From positions 1 to 64,000 of the forward strand of contig JAAWDS010000008.1 of NCBI GenBank assembly GCA_022793895.1: a DNA stretch of 64,000 bases. Reading direction: 5' to 3'. Made by a program: the position numbers and the translations under genes. Below, piece by piece: positions 9,924 to 17,773 of the stretch. The DNA is from Provencibacterium sp. Its GTDB lineage: Bacteria; Bacillota; Clostridia; Oscillospirales; Ruminococcaceae. The number at the start of each line of letters is the position of its first letter. Position 1 is the stretch's first letter. The notes beneath the pieces were generated by a model. It ran no database searches. It saw only the letters and a program-made list of their open reading frames with translations, and was not told the origin of the DNA.

Positions 9924-9958
9924 AATATATTTTTTCGCCATAAGCGAAAAAATATATT
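9924..9958 (+). promoter_or_regulatory. 15-bp inverted repeat overlapping the leader promoter
   Basis: A perfect AT-rich inverted repeat (9924-9938 with 9944-9958) with loop CATAA. Its right arm overlaps the first bases of the TTGACA at 9957-9962. It could terminate recombinase transcription or be the operator for the XRE-type protein encoded downstream. Confidence 0.55.
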
Positions 9959-9985
9959 GACAAAAACAAGATTATACGCTATGAT
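9957..9985 (+). promoter_or_regulatory. Promoter of the retron-like operon
   Basis: TTGACA (9957-9962), 17-base spacer, TATGAT (9980-9985). Transcription would begin near 9992 and give a leader of about 260 bases before the first small gene. Confidence 0.8.
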
Positions 9986-9991
9986 ATTCTT

Positions 9992-10165
9992 ATAGCGAAA
10001 AGTAGAGACAGACGTCCTACTGGTCTTCTCCCCTAAATTGGAGTGCGTAAGCACTCGCGGAACATCTTAAAGGTGTTCTATCCCACGGGGGCGGCACATG
10101 GCTTGACCGTCCGATGCGTCGTCACCCGGCATGGCCCAAGCCGGGAGCTTGGGCCATGCCCAAAG
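9992..10165 (+). ncRNA. Structured leader, candidate retron msr-msd RNA
   Basis: Directly after the promoter come stem-loops in series: a 6-bp stem 10041-10056 (loop GTAA), an 8-bp stem 10060-10078 (loop TAA), and a 13-bp perfect hairpin 10128-10160 with a seven-base loop. Small stem-loops followed by a long hairpin, upstream of a retron-type reverse transcriptase, is the layout expected of msr-msd. I could not identify a convincing a1/a2 pair closing this RNA or the branching guanosine, so the limits are approximate and the identity is inferred from structure and position. The base composition here is more GC-rich than the rest of the island. Confidence 0.45.
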
Positions 10166-10166
10166 G

Positions 10167-10483
10167 AATTAGATGGGTTGTCCTGTATGCACCAACTCTT
10201 TCCCGGGAGGGAGCCACATCAAACTATACTTCGTGGTTCTCGAAGGAGTAATGTATGCATAAGCATAAGAAATCGCTGTTCATGCAGGACAGTCCCGACA
10301 ACTCGTCGATCCCCCGGACTTCTCACCGTTTCAAGTTCAAGCGTAAATGGCGCAAAATCGTATTCCGGTTGGTGTTTAGGGCGCTTGAAGTGCTGCTGGT
10401 GGTTTTACAAATCATCCAGTGCTTTTGTGAGATGTTCAAGAAGTAAGACGAGGTGGTGCAGCAAACGGGAAGCCCATCTAATT
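10167..10483 (+). repeat. 11-base complementary arms bracketing the small gene
   Basis: AATTAGATGGG (10167-10177) and its exact reverse complement CCCATCTAATT (10473-10483) flank the 63-residue gene and its ribosome site. In the transcript they could pair and fold the small coding region into a closed loop, or act as retron a1/a2-type arms. An 11-base match at this distance can also arise by chance. Confidence 0.4.
10255..10446 (+). CDS. 63-residue basic protein with a hydrophobic helix
   Basis: 63 residues. The N-terminal half is hydrophilic; a basic stretch (HRFKFKRKWRK, about 24-34) leads into a hydrophobic, probably membrane-inserting helix (IVFRLVFRALEVLLVVLQII, about 35-54) and a short tail. 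The ATG at 10255 has AAGGAG six bases upstream, a strong site, which is why I accept so short a gene. It sits between the structured leader and the XRE-type gene in one operon. I recognise no family. By context it could be the effector of a retron-type defence system, since small membrane-active proteins are common effectors, but nothing in the sequence proves this. Composition is typical of small toxins or holin-like peptides. Confidence 0.6.
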   Translation: MHKHKKSLFMQDSPDNSSIPRTSHRFKFKRKWRKIVFRLVFRALEVLLVVLQIIQCFCEMFKK

Positions 10484-10547
10484 TTTGTTTATTAGGCCAA
10501 GCGGCTTGTATTATAAATCGAATCCAAATAGCTGGGAGGTGGCGAAC

Positions 10548-10853
10548 ATGATTGGAGATGTGTTGAAGCGTACACGCATCATTTATGGATATAAGGCCAG
10601 TGAAATGAGTTCGGAACTTGGCATCTCTGCGAGCTACCTTTCGGAAATTGAAAACAACAAAAAGCAACCTTCTTTAGAACTATTGCAAAAGTATGCAGAT
10701 ATTTACGGTATCCGGTTGTCCTCTTTGATATTACTTTCTGAAAATATGGATGAAGCAGCAAAATCCGGCAAAGGAACTGTCTTTGTTAGAAACATGATGG
10801 CACACCTGATACAAAGTATGTCTGCGGCAGCGGGTGATCCAGATGAAGAATAA
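10548..10853 (+). CDS. XRE-family helix-turn-helix protein
   Basis: 101 residues. The N-terminal 65 residues are a classic Cro/CI-type HTH: IGDVLKRTRIIYGYKASEMS, then SELGISASYLSEIENNKKQPSLELLQKYADIYGI, with the recognition helix around SASYLSEIENNK. The C-terminal part is short and acidic (GDPDEE). The ATG at 10548 has GGGAGGTGG upstream. It overlaps the reverse transcriptase start by 11 bases, which implies translational coupling. Retrons that carry an XRE-type HTH protein next to the reverse transcriptase are known (I recall them as type VI in the Mestre classification). It may repress the operon promoter, perhaps at the inverted repeat 9924-9958. Confidence 0.88.
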   Translation: MIGDVLKRTRIIYGYKASEMSSELGISASYLSEIENNKKQPSLELLQKYADIYGIRLSSLILLSENMDEAAKSGKGTVFVRNMMAHLIQSMSAAAGDPDEE

Positions 10854-11877
10854 AGTGCCTCTCAAAAAATATGATATAACCCAATGCGCTCTTTATAAAT
10901 GTCGGACGAAAAAGCGTCTTGAGCATCTTCTTTGTCTTGAACCCGGTGGTCTTAAAATGATTGATAATATCATAGGGTATCACAAATTTGAAATAGACAA
11001 AAAGCATTCTAACGAAAAAAGGGAAATAACTGCCCCGGACAAAACACTTAAAGCTATCCAGCGGAGAATCCTTTACTTGCTTCATCGGGTCATTCGACCT
11101 GATTGGCTTATTTCTGGTGAAAAGCAGAAGTGTTATATAGACAATGGAAGGGCGCATTTGGATGGGAAATATGTTCTGACTATTGATATTAAGAAGTTCT
11201 ATGATAACTGTACCCGAGAACCTGTGTACCAATTTTTCGTGCAGAAACTAAAAACTTCTCCTGATGTGGCTAAGAAACTAACGGACATCATAACATACAA
11301 TGGCGGTATTCCAACCGGATGTCCAACAAGTCAGATTATGGCCTTCTATGCCTATTCTGATATGTTTTTGGAAATTTCTGATTTGGCAAAACAATGCAGT
11401 TGCAAATTCACTTTGTATGTAGATGATATGACTTTTTCCAGTAAGGAACCTTTTTCACCTGAGCAGTTGCGTCAAAGGATTGACCGTGTACTGAGAAAGT
11501 ACGGGCACAAGCCTAAATACCCCAAAGTAAAGTATTATGGTCCTTCTGATTATAAACCTATTACAGGAACTATCGTAACGCCTAAACAGTCTCTCGCTGT
11601 GCCTAATGGGCTTCAAAAAACAATATACAATGCGTTCCAAGAAATAAAGTCTTTTATTGGTACTGAAACTTGTTCAGAGGAAACTATCAAGCAAATACTC
11701 TCTCTCAAAGGTCAAATACAGGCGGCTCGTAATATTGAACAAGAAAAGTTTCCAGAAATTTTGCGGCTGACAAATCAAATTGGAATTCCTAACATGGAAA
11801 TTCTACAAAAACAGAAATCTGTATTTTATGATTCTCGCCAAAAAATTAAGATTAGTCAAAAAGCTATTCTAAAATAA
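10843..11877 (+). CDS. Retron-type reverse transcriptase
   Basis: 344 residues from ATG 10843 (a GTG at 10834 is also possible). Motifs in order: REITAPDKTLKAIQRRI (60-76); the retron-type NxxxH motif as NGRAH (101-105) followed by YVLTIDIKKFYD with the first catalytic Asp (115); GGIPTGCPTS (154-163); the catalytic YVDD box in LYVDDMTFSS (191-200); and ITGTIVTP (240-247), matching the VTG motif of retron enzymes. There is no maturase or endonuclease domain and no thumb typical of group II introns, and no template/variable repeat of a diversity-generating element. It would copy a structured RNA encoded in cis, probably the leader at 9992-10165, into msDNA. The catalytic residues are intact. 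Codon use is AT-rich, unlike the genes around the island. Confidence 0.88.
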   Translation: MKNKVPLKKYDITQCALYKCRTKKRLEHLLCLEPGGLKMIDNIIGYHKFEIDKKHSNEKREITAPDKTLKAIQRRILYLLHRVIRPDWLISGEKQKCYIDNGRAHLDGKYVLTIDIKKFYDNCTREPVYQFFVQKLKTSPDVAKKLTDIITYNGGIPTGCPTSQIMAFYAYSDMFLEISDLAKQCSCKFTLYVDDMTFSSKEPFSPEQLRQRIDRVLRKYGHKPKYPKVKYYGPSDYKPITGTIVTPKQSLAVPNGLQKTIYNAFQEIKSFIGTETCSEETIKQILSLKGQIQAARNIEQEKFPEILRLTNQIGIPNMEILQKQKSVFYDSRQKIKISQKAILK

Positions 11878-11901
11878 AATTATAGCGAATTCTCATTTTC
11901 A

Positions 11902-12029
11902 GTGGGTATCTTTTTTGTAGCGTAAACCCACCAGGCTGAGCCTGGACGCAATCCGCGTTCGGGGCTCAGTTTTTTATTTGCCTTTTCACTCGCGTTTGTA
12001 GCGGGTATCTTTTTTGTAACGCAATCCCA
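11902..12029. repeat. Pair of 29-base imperfect direct repeats
   Basis: 11902-11930 and 12001-12029 match at 25 of 29 positions and share GGGTATCTTTTTTGTA as a core. They are 99 bases apart, start to start, and lie between the reverse transcriptase and the final terminator. Read on the minus strand each could encode TKKIP, but I see no ribosome site. Their role is unknown; they could be remnants of element ends. Confidence 0.65.
11936..11976 (+). terminator. Terminator of the retron-like operon
   Basis: An imperfect stem with CTGAGCC/GGCTCAG at its base and an inner ACGC/GCGT part is followed by TTTTTT (11970-11976), about 60 bases after the reverse transcriptase stop. Confidence 0.7.
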
Positions 12030-12065
12030 AAATGACCCGATATCTCTTAGATATCGGGTCATTTT
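12029..12065. terminator. Bidirectional-type hairpin
   Basis: A perfect 17-bp stem (12029-12045 with 12049-12065), three-base loop, with A-run and T-run on its two sides. It separates the island from the tRNA-Ser region. I see no gene between here and 12183. Confidence 0.75.
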
Positions 12066-12183
12066 TATAATATGCCGGGCTTTGTGTCCATTGTACTGCC
12101 GTCCACGTTGAGGCCGGGTCTTACTGTGACTTTTACGATAGCTTTAGGGTAAATGAAAGGGTCAAACCCTAAAAATGGACAGC

Positions 12184-12220
12184 AAAAAGCCCTGTAAACA
12201 CGCATGTTTACAGGGCTTTT
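12184..12220 (-). terminator. Terminator of the tRNA-Ser genes
   Basis: A 16-bp stem (12185-12200 with 12205-12220), loop CGCA, T-run on the minus strand, four bases past the tRNA-Ser(GCT) 3' end. Confidence 0.9.
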
Positions 12221-12223
12221 CTT

Positions 12224-12314
12224 TGGCGGAGAAGGAGGGATTTGAACCCTCGCGACGGTTACCCGCCCTACGCCCTTAGCAGGGGCGCCTCTTCGGCCAC
12301 TTGAGTACTTCTCC
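12224..12314 (-). tRNA. tRNA-Ser (GCT)
   Basis: 91 bases with encoded CCA. Acceptor stem GGAGAAG/CTTCTCC, anticodon loop CTGCTAA giving GCT, and the long variable arm expected for serine. Confidence 0.94.
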
Positions 12315-12386
12315 AGGTCAAAGGAATAAAAAGATTCGATTGTCTGCCCAATTGCCTCTATCCCGTTTGTCTGTAGAGAGAAAAGT

Positions 12387-12473
12387 TGGCGGAGAGAGTG
12401 GGATTCGAACCCACGGCTCTTTCGAGTCACTGGTTTTCAAGACCAGCTCCTTAAACCGCTCGGACATCTCTCC
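12387..12473 (-). tRNA. tRNA-Ser (TGA)
   Basis: 87 bases with encoded CCA. Acceptor stem GGAGAGA/TCTCTCC, anticodon loop CTTGAAA giving TGA, long variable arm. It is transcribed first, followed by tRNA-Ser(GCT) 72 bases on. Confidence 0.94.
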
Positions 12474-12496
12474 GTTCATGGCATTTGAGCTTTTTG

Positions 12497-12525
12497 ATTA
12501 TAGCATAAAATTCCATCCTTGTCAA
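12497..12525 (-). promoter_or_regulatory. Consensus promoter of the tRNA-Ser pair
   Basis: On the minus strand TTGACA (12525-12520), 17-base spacer, TATAAT (12502-12497): a perfect consensus, 24 bases before the first tRNA. Confidence 0.92.
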
Positions 12526-12583
12526 CCAATGACGGTTTACTTTTTGTGCCTTAAAGGCCGGGAAGGATCCGGCGCGTATCCGC

Positions 12584-14221
12584 CTATAGCCGTCTTTTGG
12601 CGGATAATGAGAGAGTGACAGTGGTGTATTTATCTTTCTCCGTTTCGATTTGAATATCCCCCAAGCCATTTTCTGAAAACAGCTGGAGCCGCTGTTTTAC
12701 GCTGAATAGCCCGAATCCTGCCCCGGAGGTATGCGTATGGAGTATCTCCGGGATTTTGGAGGGCTCAAGGCCAACGCCGTTGTCGGTAACGCTGATAAAA
12801 AGCTGATCCTCTTCGGTGTAAATATCCATGCTGATCTGCGCGGAAGGATGATCGGTTGGAAAGCCATGCCGCACGCAGTTTTCTACGATGGGCTGAATGG
12901 TCATTTTGGGAACCAGACAGTCCGCGGCCTCTTCCTCTAAAATATAATGGATCTGGAAGGGGTGCTCTGCACGAATGTTGTGAATTTTTAAAAAGGCAAG
13001 CGCAAGCTCCAGATCATCGCGGACGGATATCTCGTCGTTCCCTTTGCTCAAGGCGAGGCGGTAATAGCGGGCGGTACTGAGAATCATCTCGGAGGCGCTG
13101 TCGTTGCGCCCGGCCCGGATCAGCCAGTTGATCCGATCCAGAATGTTATAAAGAAAATGGGGATTCAGTTGGGCTTGCAGCAAGGAAAGCTGCATCTTTT
13201 GGCGGAGGATAATCTGCCGCTGCCGCTCGGCCAATACCTGTTCCGCGCCCTCAACGCTGCTGCGGATATCCTTTAACATGCTGCTGGCTCCCGCCTTGTG
13301 GGAAGGCTGGAAGAGCTCGATTAAGCTGCCGATGGGAACGGCCAGGCGGCTGAAGATAAAACCGGCGGAGAGCGCCGTAAAGAGGAGAAGAGTGAGGCCG
13401 ATCCAAAGCTCGTTTGCGCTGAGAGGGAAAAGCAAGCCCCGAACGTTGCTTTTTAGCTGACAGATGAGATTCCAATCGGTATTCTCGATTCTCCGCAGGA
13501 AAACCCGGTTTTCCGGTTCATAGCCGGTTCCGGATTCCGGAGGAAGGGGAGGGGAACAGCCGTCGTCGCAGAGGGAGAGCAGCGTTTCTCCATCCTGCCG
13601 GATGAGGCCGACATAGGAAAATTCATCGCCCTTCAGGCTGTCCAGACTTTCCTTGAGAGCAGCGGCCCGGACGTCGATTACCAGCGCCCCCGCCATCTTG
13701 TTGACCGAGTTCTTGGCGGGGATCGGTTTCACATAAGAAACCACCTCTTCCGCCGCTCTGTTTTTATAGCGCTGGAGGTAGGGGGCGGACACGCTCCCTG
13801 AAACGGAGGGCGCTGCGGGAAGCGGCTGCCCTTCCAGCGGGAAGAAGGTGATCTGTTCCGAGAGATAAAACTTGTCCTCTGCGATAAAAACCCGTAGGGC
13901 ATAGATGGTATCGTTTTTATAGTAGGGAAGAACCAGGCGGTTGAGCGTTCCGTATTCATCGATCTGATCGTTTTTCGTTTGCTGGGAGGGGGAGGTACTT
14001 AAAAATCCCTGCACAATGGGATTCTCGCAGAATGCTTCCGCCGTGACTTGAATGCTCTTCCATTCGTTCCCAAGCAGGAGGGCCGTTTGATCCACCGAAT
14101 AGGAGAGCGATTTCAGCCAATCCTGCTGCAAGGAGGCGATCTGGTAATAAAGGATGAGCAGGATCAGCGGCAGGAGCGCAGAGGAGAGCGTGAGCGCGAT
14201 CAGCTTTTTCCGAAAGCTCAT
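12584..14221 (-). CDS. Sensor histidine kinase, YesM family
   Basis: 545 residues. An N-terminal transmembrane helix (about 8-28), an extracellular sensing region of about 240 residues, a second helix (about 272-292), then the His_kinase domain with QLNPHFLYNILDRINWL (phospho-acceptor His355) and an HATPase with N-box ENCVRHG (447-453), DNGVGL (480-485) and GFGLFSVKQRL (502-512). YesM-type kinases pass phosphate to AraC-type regulators and usually control carbohydrate uptake. It overlaps the regulator gene by four bases (ATGA), so both are made together. The divergent ABC importer is the likely target. Confidence 0.93.
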   Translation of the reverse strand: MSFRKKLIALTLSSALLPLILLILYYQIASLQQDWLKSLSYSVDQTALLLGNEWKSIQVTAEAFCENPIVQGFLSTSPSQQTKNDQIDEYGTLNRLVLPYYKNDTIYALRVFIAEDKFYLSEQITFFPLEGQPLPAAPSVSGSVSAPYLQRYKNRAAEEVVSYVKPIPAKNSVNKMAGALVIDVRAAALKESLDSLKGDEFSYVGLIRQDGETLLSLCDDGCSPPLPPESGTGYEPENRVFLRRIENTDWNLICQLKSNVRGLLFPLSANELWIGLTLLLFTALSAGFIFSRLAVPIGSLIELFQPSHKAGASSMLKDIRSSVEGAEQVLAERQRQIILRQKMQLSLLQAQLNPHFLYNILDRINWLIRAGRNDSASEMILSTARYYRLALSKGNDEISVRDDLELALAFLKIHNIRAEHPFQIHYILEEEAADCLVPKMTIQPIVENCVRHGFPTDHPSAQISMDIYTEEDQLFISVTDNGVGLEPSKIPEILHTHTSGAGFGLFSVKQRLQLFSENGLGDIQIETEKDKYTTVTLSLSAKRRL

Positions 14222-15798
14222 AGAGCGCCCCCCGTTCTCCGGTTCCGGTATTCCGATGGGGTCAGGCCGGTATATTTCTTGAACTGCCGGGAAAAGTAGC
14301 TGGGGTTTTCATAGCCCACTTCGACGCTCACATCATAGAGCTTATAGGCGCTTTGACAGAGCAGCTCCTTCGCCTTCTCCATGCGCACCGTAAACAGATA
14401 GTTATAAACGGTCATCCCCGTGACCTCCCGGAATAGGATGCAGAAATAGTTGGCGGAAAGGTAAACCGTATCCGCAATCTTTTGGATGGTGAGATGCTCC
14501 CGATAATGCTTTTGGATGAACCGGCAGGCGCGTGTGATGCTCTGGCGCATCTGCGTTTGATCCTGACCGAGAAGACGGCACAGGCTAAGCAAATATTCCC
14601 CAAATACCGCCTTCATATCCTCCAGGCAGATTTGAGCGGTCAGATTTTGAAAAACGGTTTGAGGGGAGAGGCCGTCCTCCTCTTCAACGGTATAGTTTTT
14701 TTGCAGAATGGCGTCCGCCGCCGTTATTTGATCGTGCAGGTGGTTGAGGTAAACGGAGGGATCGGTCTGGCGCAAGGCGCAAAGCTGGAGAAACAGGCTA
14801 TCGGTATAGATCCCGACCTGTTTCTCGCCCGAGAGGATTTTTTCCATTTCCCCGGCTGTAGGAACCGGCGGCAGCGTTTCACAGGGCGGTTCCTGTAAAA
14901 AAGTCAGGCTTCTATCCCCTTTGTAAAACCAGCTTTTCAACAGCTCCACCGCCGCTTCCGCCGCCGGGCGCACCTGGTAAATCGAGGTGTTGTCCGGCTG
15001 CGCCGCAAAGCCGGCGGCCGCCTTGCGGTAGCCCTGCCTTTTGAGCGCGGAAATAACCGCCTGCACCGCCGTCTGTAAATCGTGAAGCTCCAGGCATTTG
15101 TCTCCGGCGAACACCAAGGCATAGGTGTGGGCCTCCCGGTTCAGACTGACGGTATAATACGCAGGGAGCGTCTCCCGGATTCCTTCTATAACGCTGGGAA
15201 CGCTGCTGTGAAGTCCGGAGGGTTCGGGAACCGCCTTCAGGGCTACGACCTGAAACGCTTGGCGGGCAAAGGGAAGGCCGGAGGCAGTGAGAACGGCTTG
15301 AATCCGTTCGCGGGTCATTCCATCGTCAAGGAGAATGGCCGCTATCAGGTTCTGCCGGACAAAGGAGGTTCCGACCTGGAAACGGCTGGCCAGGTCGTCA
15401 AATTCCGTTTGCAAGGCTTGTTCCTGTTCCAGTTCGGTAATCATCCGCAGGCAGCACTGGGTCAATTCCTCCATATCCACCGGCTTGAAGATATAATCAT
15501 AAGCGGAGATCTGTAAAGCGGATTTTAAATAGCGCACGTCGTCGTAGCCGCTCATGAAGGCAATTTTACAGTGGGGGAATTGGCTTTTCACCCGGTTGGC
15601 AAAGGCGATGCCGTCCATGTGGGGCATTTTCACATCCGTCAGAATGATCTGGGGGCTTTTTTCGCGGGTGAGGCGGAGCGCCTCGGCCCCGTCCGCCGCC
15701 TCTGCAACGATTTCGATGTTCAGTTTTTTCCAGATGGGAAGGCTTCTTAAACCATCGCGGATGATCGGATCGTCATCTGCAACGAGCATGGCGTACAT
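14218..15798 (-). CDS. Response regulator with AraC-type DNA-binding domain, YesN family
   Basis: 526 residues. The receiver domain (1-120) has the acidic pocket D8/D9, phospho-acceptor Asp55 in LTDVKMP, and Lys105 in FKPV. A long middle region of unknown fold (about 130-410) is typical of YesN. The C-terminal AraC/XylS domain (about 425-523) contains both helix-turn-helix units: IQKIADTVYLSANYFCILFR and DVSVEVGYENPSYFSRQFKK, ending GLTPSEYR. The ATG at 15798 has GGAGG seven bases upstream. It is transcribed before its kinase and divergently from the solute-binding protein gene at 16082. Confidence 0.93.
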   Translation of the reverse strand: MYAMLVADDDPIIRDGLRSLPIWKKLNIEIVAEAADGAEALRLTREKSPQIILTDVKMPHMDGIAFANRVKSQFPHCKIAFMSGYDDVRYLKSALQISAYDYIFKPVDMEELTQCCLRMITELEQEQALQTEFDDLASRFQVGTSFVRQNLIAAILLDDGMTRERIQAVLTASGLPFARQAFQVVALKAVPEPSGLHSSVPSVIEGIRETLPAYYTVSLNREAHTYALVFAGDKCLELHDLQTAVQAVISALKRQGYRKAAAGFAAQPDNTSIYQVRPAAEAAVELLKSWFYKGDRSLTFLQEPPCETLPPVPTAGEMEKILSGEKQVGIYTDSLFLQLCALRQTDPSVYLNHLHDQITAADAILQKNYTVEEEDGLSPQTVFQNLTAQICLEDMKAVFGEYLLSLCRLLGQDQTQMRQSITRACRFIQKHYREHLTIQKIADTVYLSANYFCILFREVTGMTVYNYLFTVRMEKAKELLCQSAYKLYDVSVEVGYENPSYFSRQFKKYTGLTPSEYRNRRTGGAL

Positions 15799-16081
15799 AG
15801 CGGTTCCTCCCGTATACGGCGGCGCTCCGGAAAAGCGGCCCCTGTTCGGTCCATTATCCTACCGGCAATCGGTTTTATTCTATCACCTTATTTTCCGGTT
15901 TACAACCGGCGGCGGGCGTGTCTCCAAAGATTTCCGGCGGTTTGACGGTGCAAACGGCAGATGCTGCGCCGGCTTCGTAGGATTCTATCAGAAATCAGAA
16001 GATTGTGGATTTTCATTGAACGCTTAGGCTCTATAATAGAATTATGTCGATTTTCACGAATACTTCACAGGAGGGATGGTT
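15799..16081. promoter_or_regulatory. Divergent control region between the regulator and ABC importer
   Basis: 283 bases between the two divergent units. On the plus strand TATAAT (16032-16037) is present but with only a weak -35 (TTTTCA near 16010), as expected for a promoter that needs an activator. I could not define operator repeats for the YesN-type protein. Confidence 0.5.
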
Positions 16082-17680
16082 ATGAAAACGAAACGCAGCT
16101 CCCGTCTATGGGCCGCCCCGCTGGCTGCTCTGCTGCTTCTCACACCCGCATGCAGCGAGGAGGCGCCGCCGGCTTCTTCAGCCCCGGCCCCAACCCCGGC
16201 GTCCCGTGCGGAGAGCGAGGCTTCGTCCGCCGCGCAGCCGCAGACGATAGCCGGGCTGGTGGAAGGCAAAGAGAAGCCTGTGCTGCGCCAGCTCAACATC
16301 TATCTTGCCAAGGATTACAACACCTATCCAACGGCGCAGGTCATTGAAGAGGGGACCGGTTATCAGGTCGAATATGATATGCTCCCTTCGGACGGCGCGG
16401 CGGACAAGCTCAACCTAATTATGGCCACCCAAGAGCCTTATGACATTGTGGTTTATGGCGGGGACAGCAGCCTTATCATGAACTATGCCAAGGAGGGGGC
16501 GCTGGCCGATCTCAATCCCTGGCTGCCGATGACCGCCTATCTGAAGGATGCCATCAACGACTATGAGCGCGATACCTTTACCTTGGATGGCGGGCTTTAC
16601 GCCATCGGGATGCAGACCCCCACCTTTGACGGAAAATCTCCCGTTACGTTGACTACCTTTGTCCGTCAGGATTACCTGGACGCGATGGGACGGAAGATGC
16701 CGGACACCTTAGAGGGCTTCCAGGAGCTGCTCACCCAGTTCAAGAGCTTCGACAACGGGACGGGATCGCCCACCATCCCTTACACGGTGAGCGCCTCCAA
16801 TGTTATACTGGAAGGAATCATCGGCGCCTTCGGCATGCCCACCGAATGGAACGAGGCAGACGGCCGGCTCTGTCACCGCGCGGCGGACCCGCGTATGAAG
16901 GACTACCTCGCCTATATGAAAAACCTGTACCAGCAGGGGCTTATCGATGTAGATTACCCGGCGAATCAGTCGGCCAATGTGTTTGAAAAGTTTTCCACAG
17001 GGGTGGCTGCATCGGCTTTCCTCTCCTGCTACGACTACCAGAATTTTGCCGACACTATGGCCGGAGTACAGCCCGGCGCCAAAATCGGCTACCTTCCCCC
17101 TTTGAAGGGCCCGGATGGGACCGCTGCGGTGGGAAGCGTTTCCGGCGGAATGGATCGGATTGCGTTCATCCCAAAGGTGACGAAGAACATTGAGCATGTC
17201 ATCCACTTTATGGATCTCAAGCTGGAGCCGGAGCTGTTTGAAAGCATCACCATCGGGGAAGAGGGGACGCATTACACGGTGAACGAAAGCGGCGAGCTAT
17301 GGCCGATCCTTCCGGCGTTTACCGATGAGCGCGGGAGTTCGGTCAACTACTACACCGGCCGCCCGGCGGCTCAGTATGCGGAATATTGGAAGCTGCGCGT
17401 TAAAAAGAGGGCGGATATTTGGGATTGCTGGAACTTTATCAACAACGATCCCTCCTATACCGGCGTACATGTATCCTCCGCCATTGGCTATGCGCCGGTC
17501 TTTGCATCCAGCCAGAATGTTTCTTCGCTGAATGCGCTCTTCTCCGATACCTGCTTAAAAATTATCGCCGGTTCCTCTGCGGTGGAGGAGTTCGACGCGA
17601 TGACGGCGAATTGGTTGGAGCAGGGCGGCCGGGAGCTGACGGCTGACTACAATGAATGGTGGGCCGGCTATCAAAAATAA
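16082..17680 (+). CDS. Extracellular solute-binding lipoprotein of an ABC importer
   Basis: 532 residues. The lipoprotein signal peptide MKTKRSSRLWAAPLAALLLL ends in a lipobox (TPAC), followed by a Ser/Ala/Pro-rich linker. The mature part fits the family 1 solute-binding fold (for example YGGDSSLIMNYAKEGALADL). The length, over 500 residues, is typical of LipO/YtcQ-type proteins that work with LplB/YtcP permeases in uptake of oligosaccharides or their derivatives; the ligand cannot be read. I chose ATG 16082 because GGAGGG is well spaced from it, whereas ATG 16076 lies directly against the same site. No ATPase gene is present in the window, so a shared MsmX-type ATPase is presumably used. Confidence 0.92.
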   Translation: MKTKRSSRLWAAPLAALLLLTPACSEEAPPASSAPAPTPASRAESEASSAAQPQTIAGLVEGKEKPVLRQLNIYLAKDYNTYPTAQVIEEGTGYQVEYDMLPSDGAADKLNLIMATQEPYDIVVYGGDSSLIMNYAKEGALADLNPWLPMTAYLKDAINDYERDTFTLDGGLYAIGMQTPTFDGKSPVTLTTFVRQDYLDAMGRKMPDTLEGFQELLTQFKSFDNGTGSPTIPYTVSASNVILEGIIGAFGMPTEWNEADGRLCHRAADPRMKDYLAYMKNLYQQGLIDVDYPANQSANVFEKFSTGVAASAFLSCYDYQNFADTMAGVQPGAKIGYLPPLKGPDGTAAVGSVSGGMDRIAFIPKVTKNIEHVIHFMDLKLEPELFESITIGEEGTHYTVNESGELWPILPAFTDERGSSVNYYTGRPAAQYAEYWKLRVKKRADIWDCWNFINNDPSYTGVHVSSAIGYAPVFASSQNVSSLNALFSDTCLKIIAGSSAVEEFDAMTANWLEQGGRELTADYNEWWAGYQK

Positions 17681-17773
17681 GCGATGCGCTGGCTGTAAGC
17701 AAAGGAATGAGGGCGGAAGCTAGGCGGAGTCTGGCTTCCGCCCTTCCTGTTCAACCGCTGGGAGGGGTTCTTT

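Larger units (their letters stand above)
8893..11976 (+). mobile_element. AT-rich island: serine recombinase plus retron-like operon
   Basis: Between tRNA-Leu and two terminator hairpins lies about 3 kb that is visibly more AT-rich than both flanks and uses A/T-ending codons, unlike the surrounding genes. It holds a short serine recombinase, a structured leader, a 63-residue protein, an XRE-type protein and a retron-type reverse transcriptase, all on the plus strand. I found no clear direct repeat of the tRNA 3' end at the far side, so the exact boundaries and the integration mechanism are inferred. Confidence 0.5.

Noticed and set aside
10843..11877. Group II intron maturase or diversity-generating reverse transcriptase
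   Set aside because: No maturase or endonuclease domain, no intron RNA ends, and no template/variable repeat pair; NGRAH and ITGTIV motifs fit retron enzymes better.
11880..12062. 60-residue open frame on the minus strand repeating TKKIP
   Set aside because: It is produced by the 29-base repeats and two terminators; no ribosome site.
12065..12430. 121-residue open frame on the minus strand
   Set aside because: It runs through tRNA-Ser(GCT) and its terminator and has no ribosome site.
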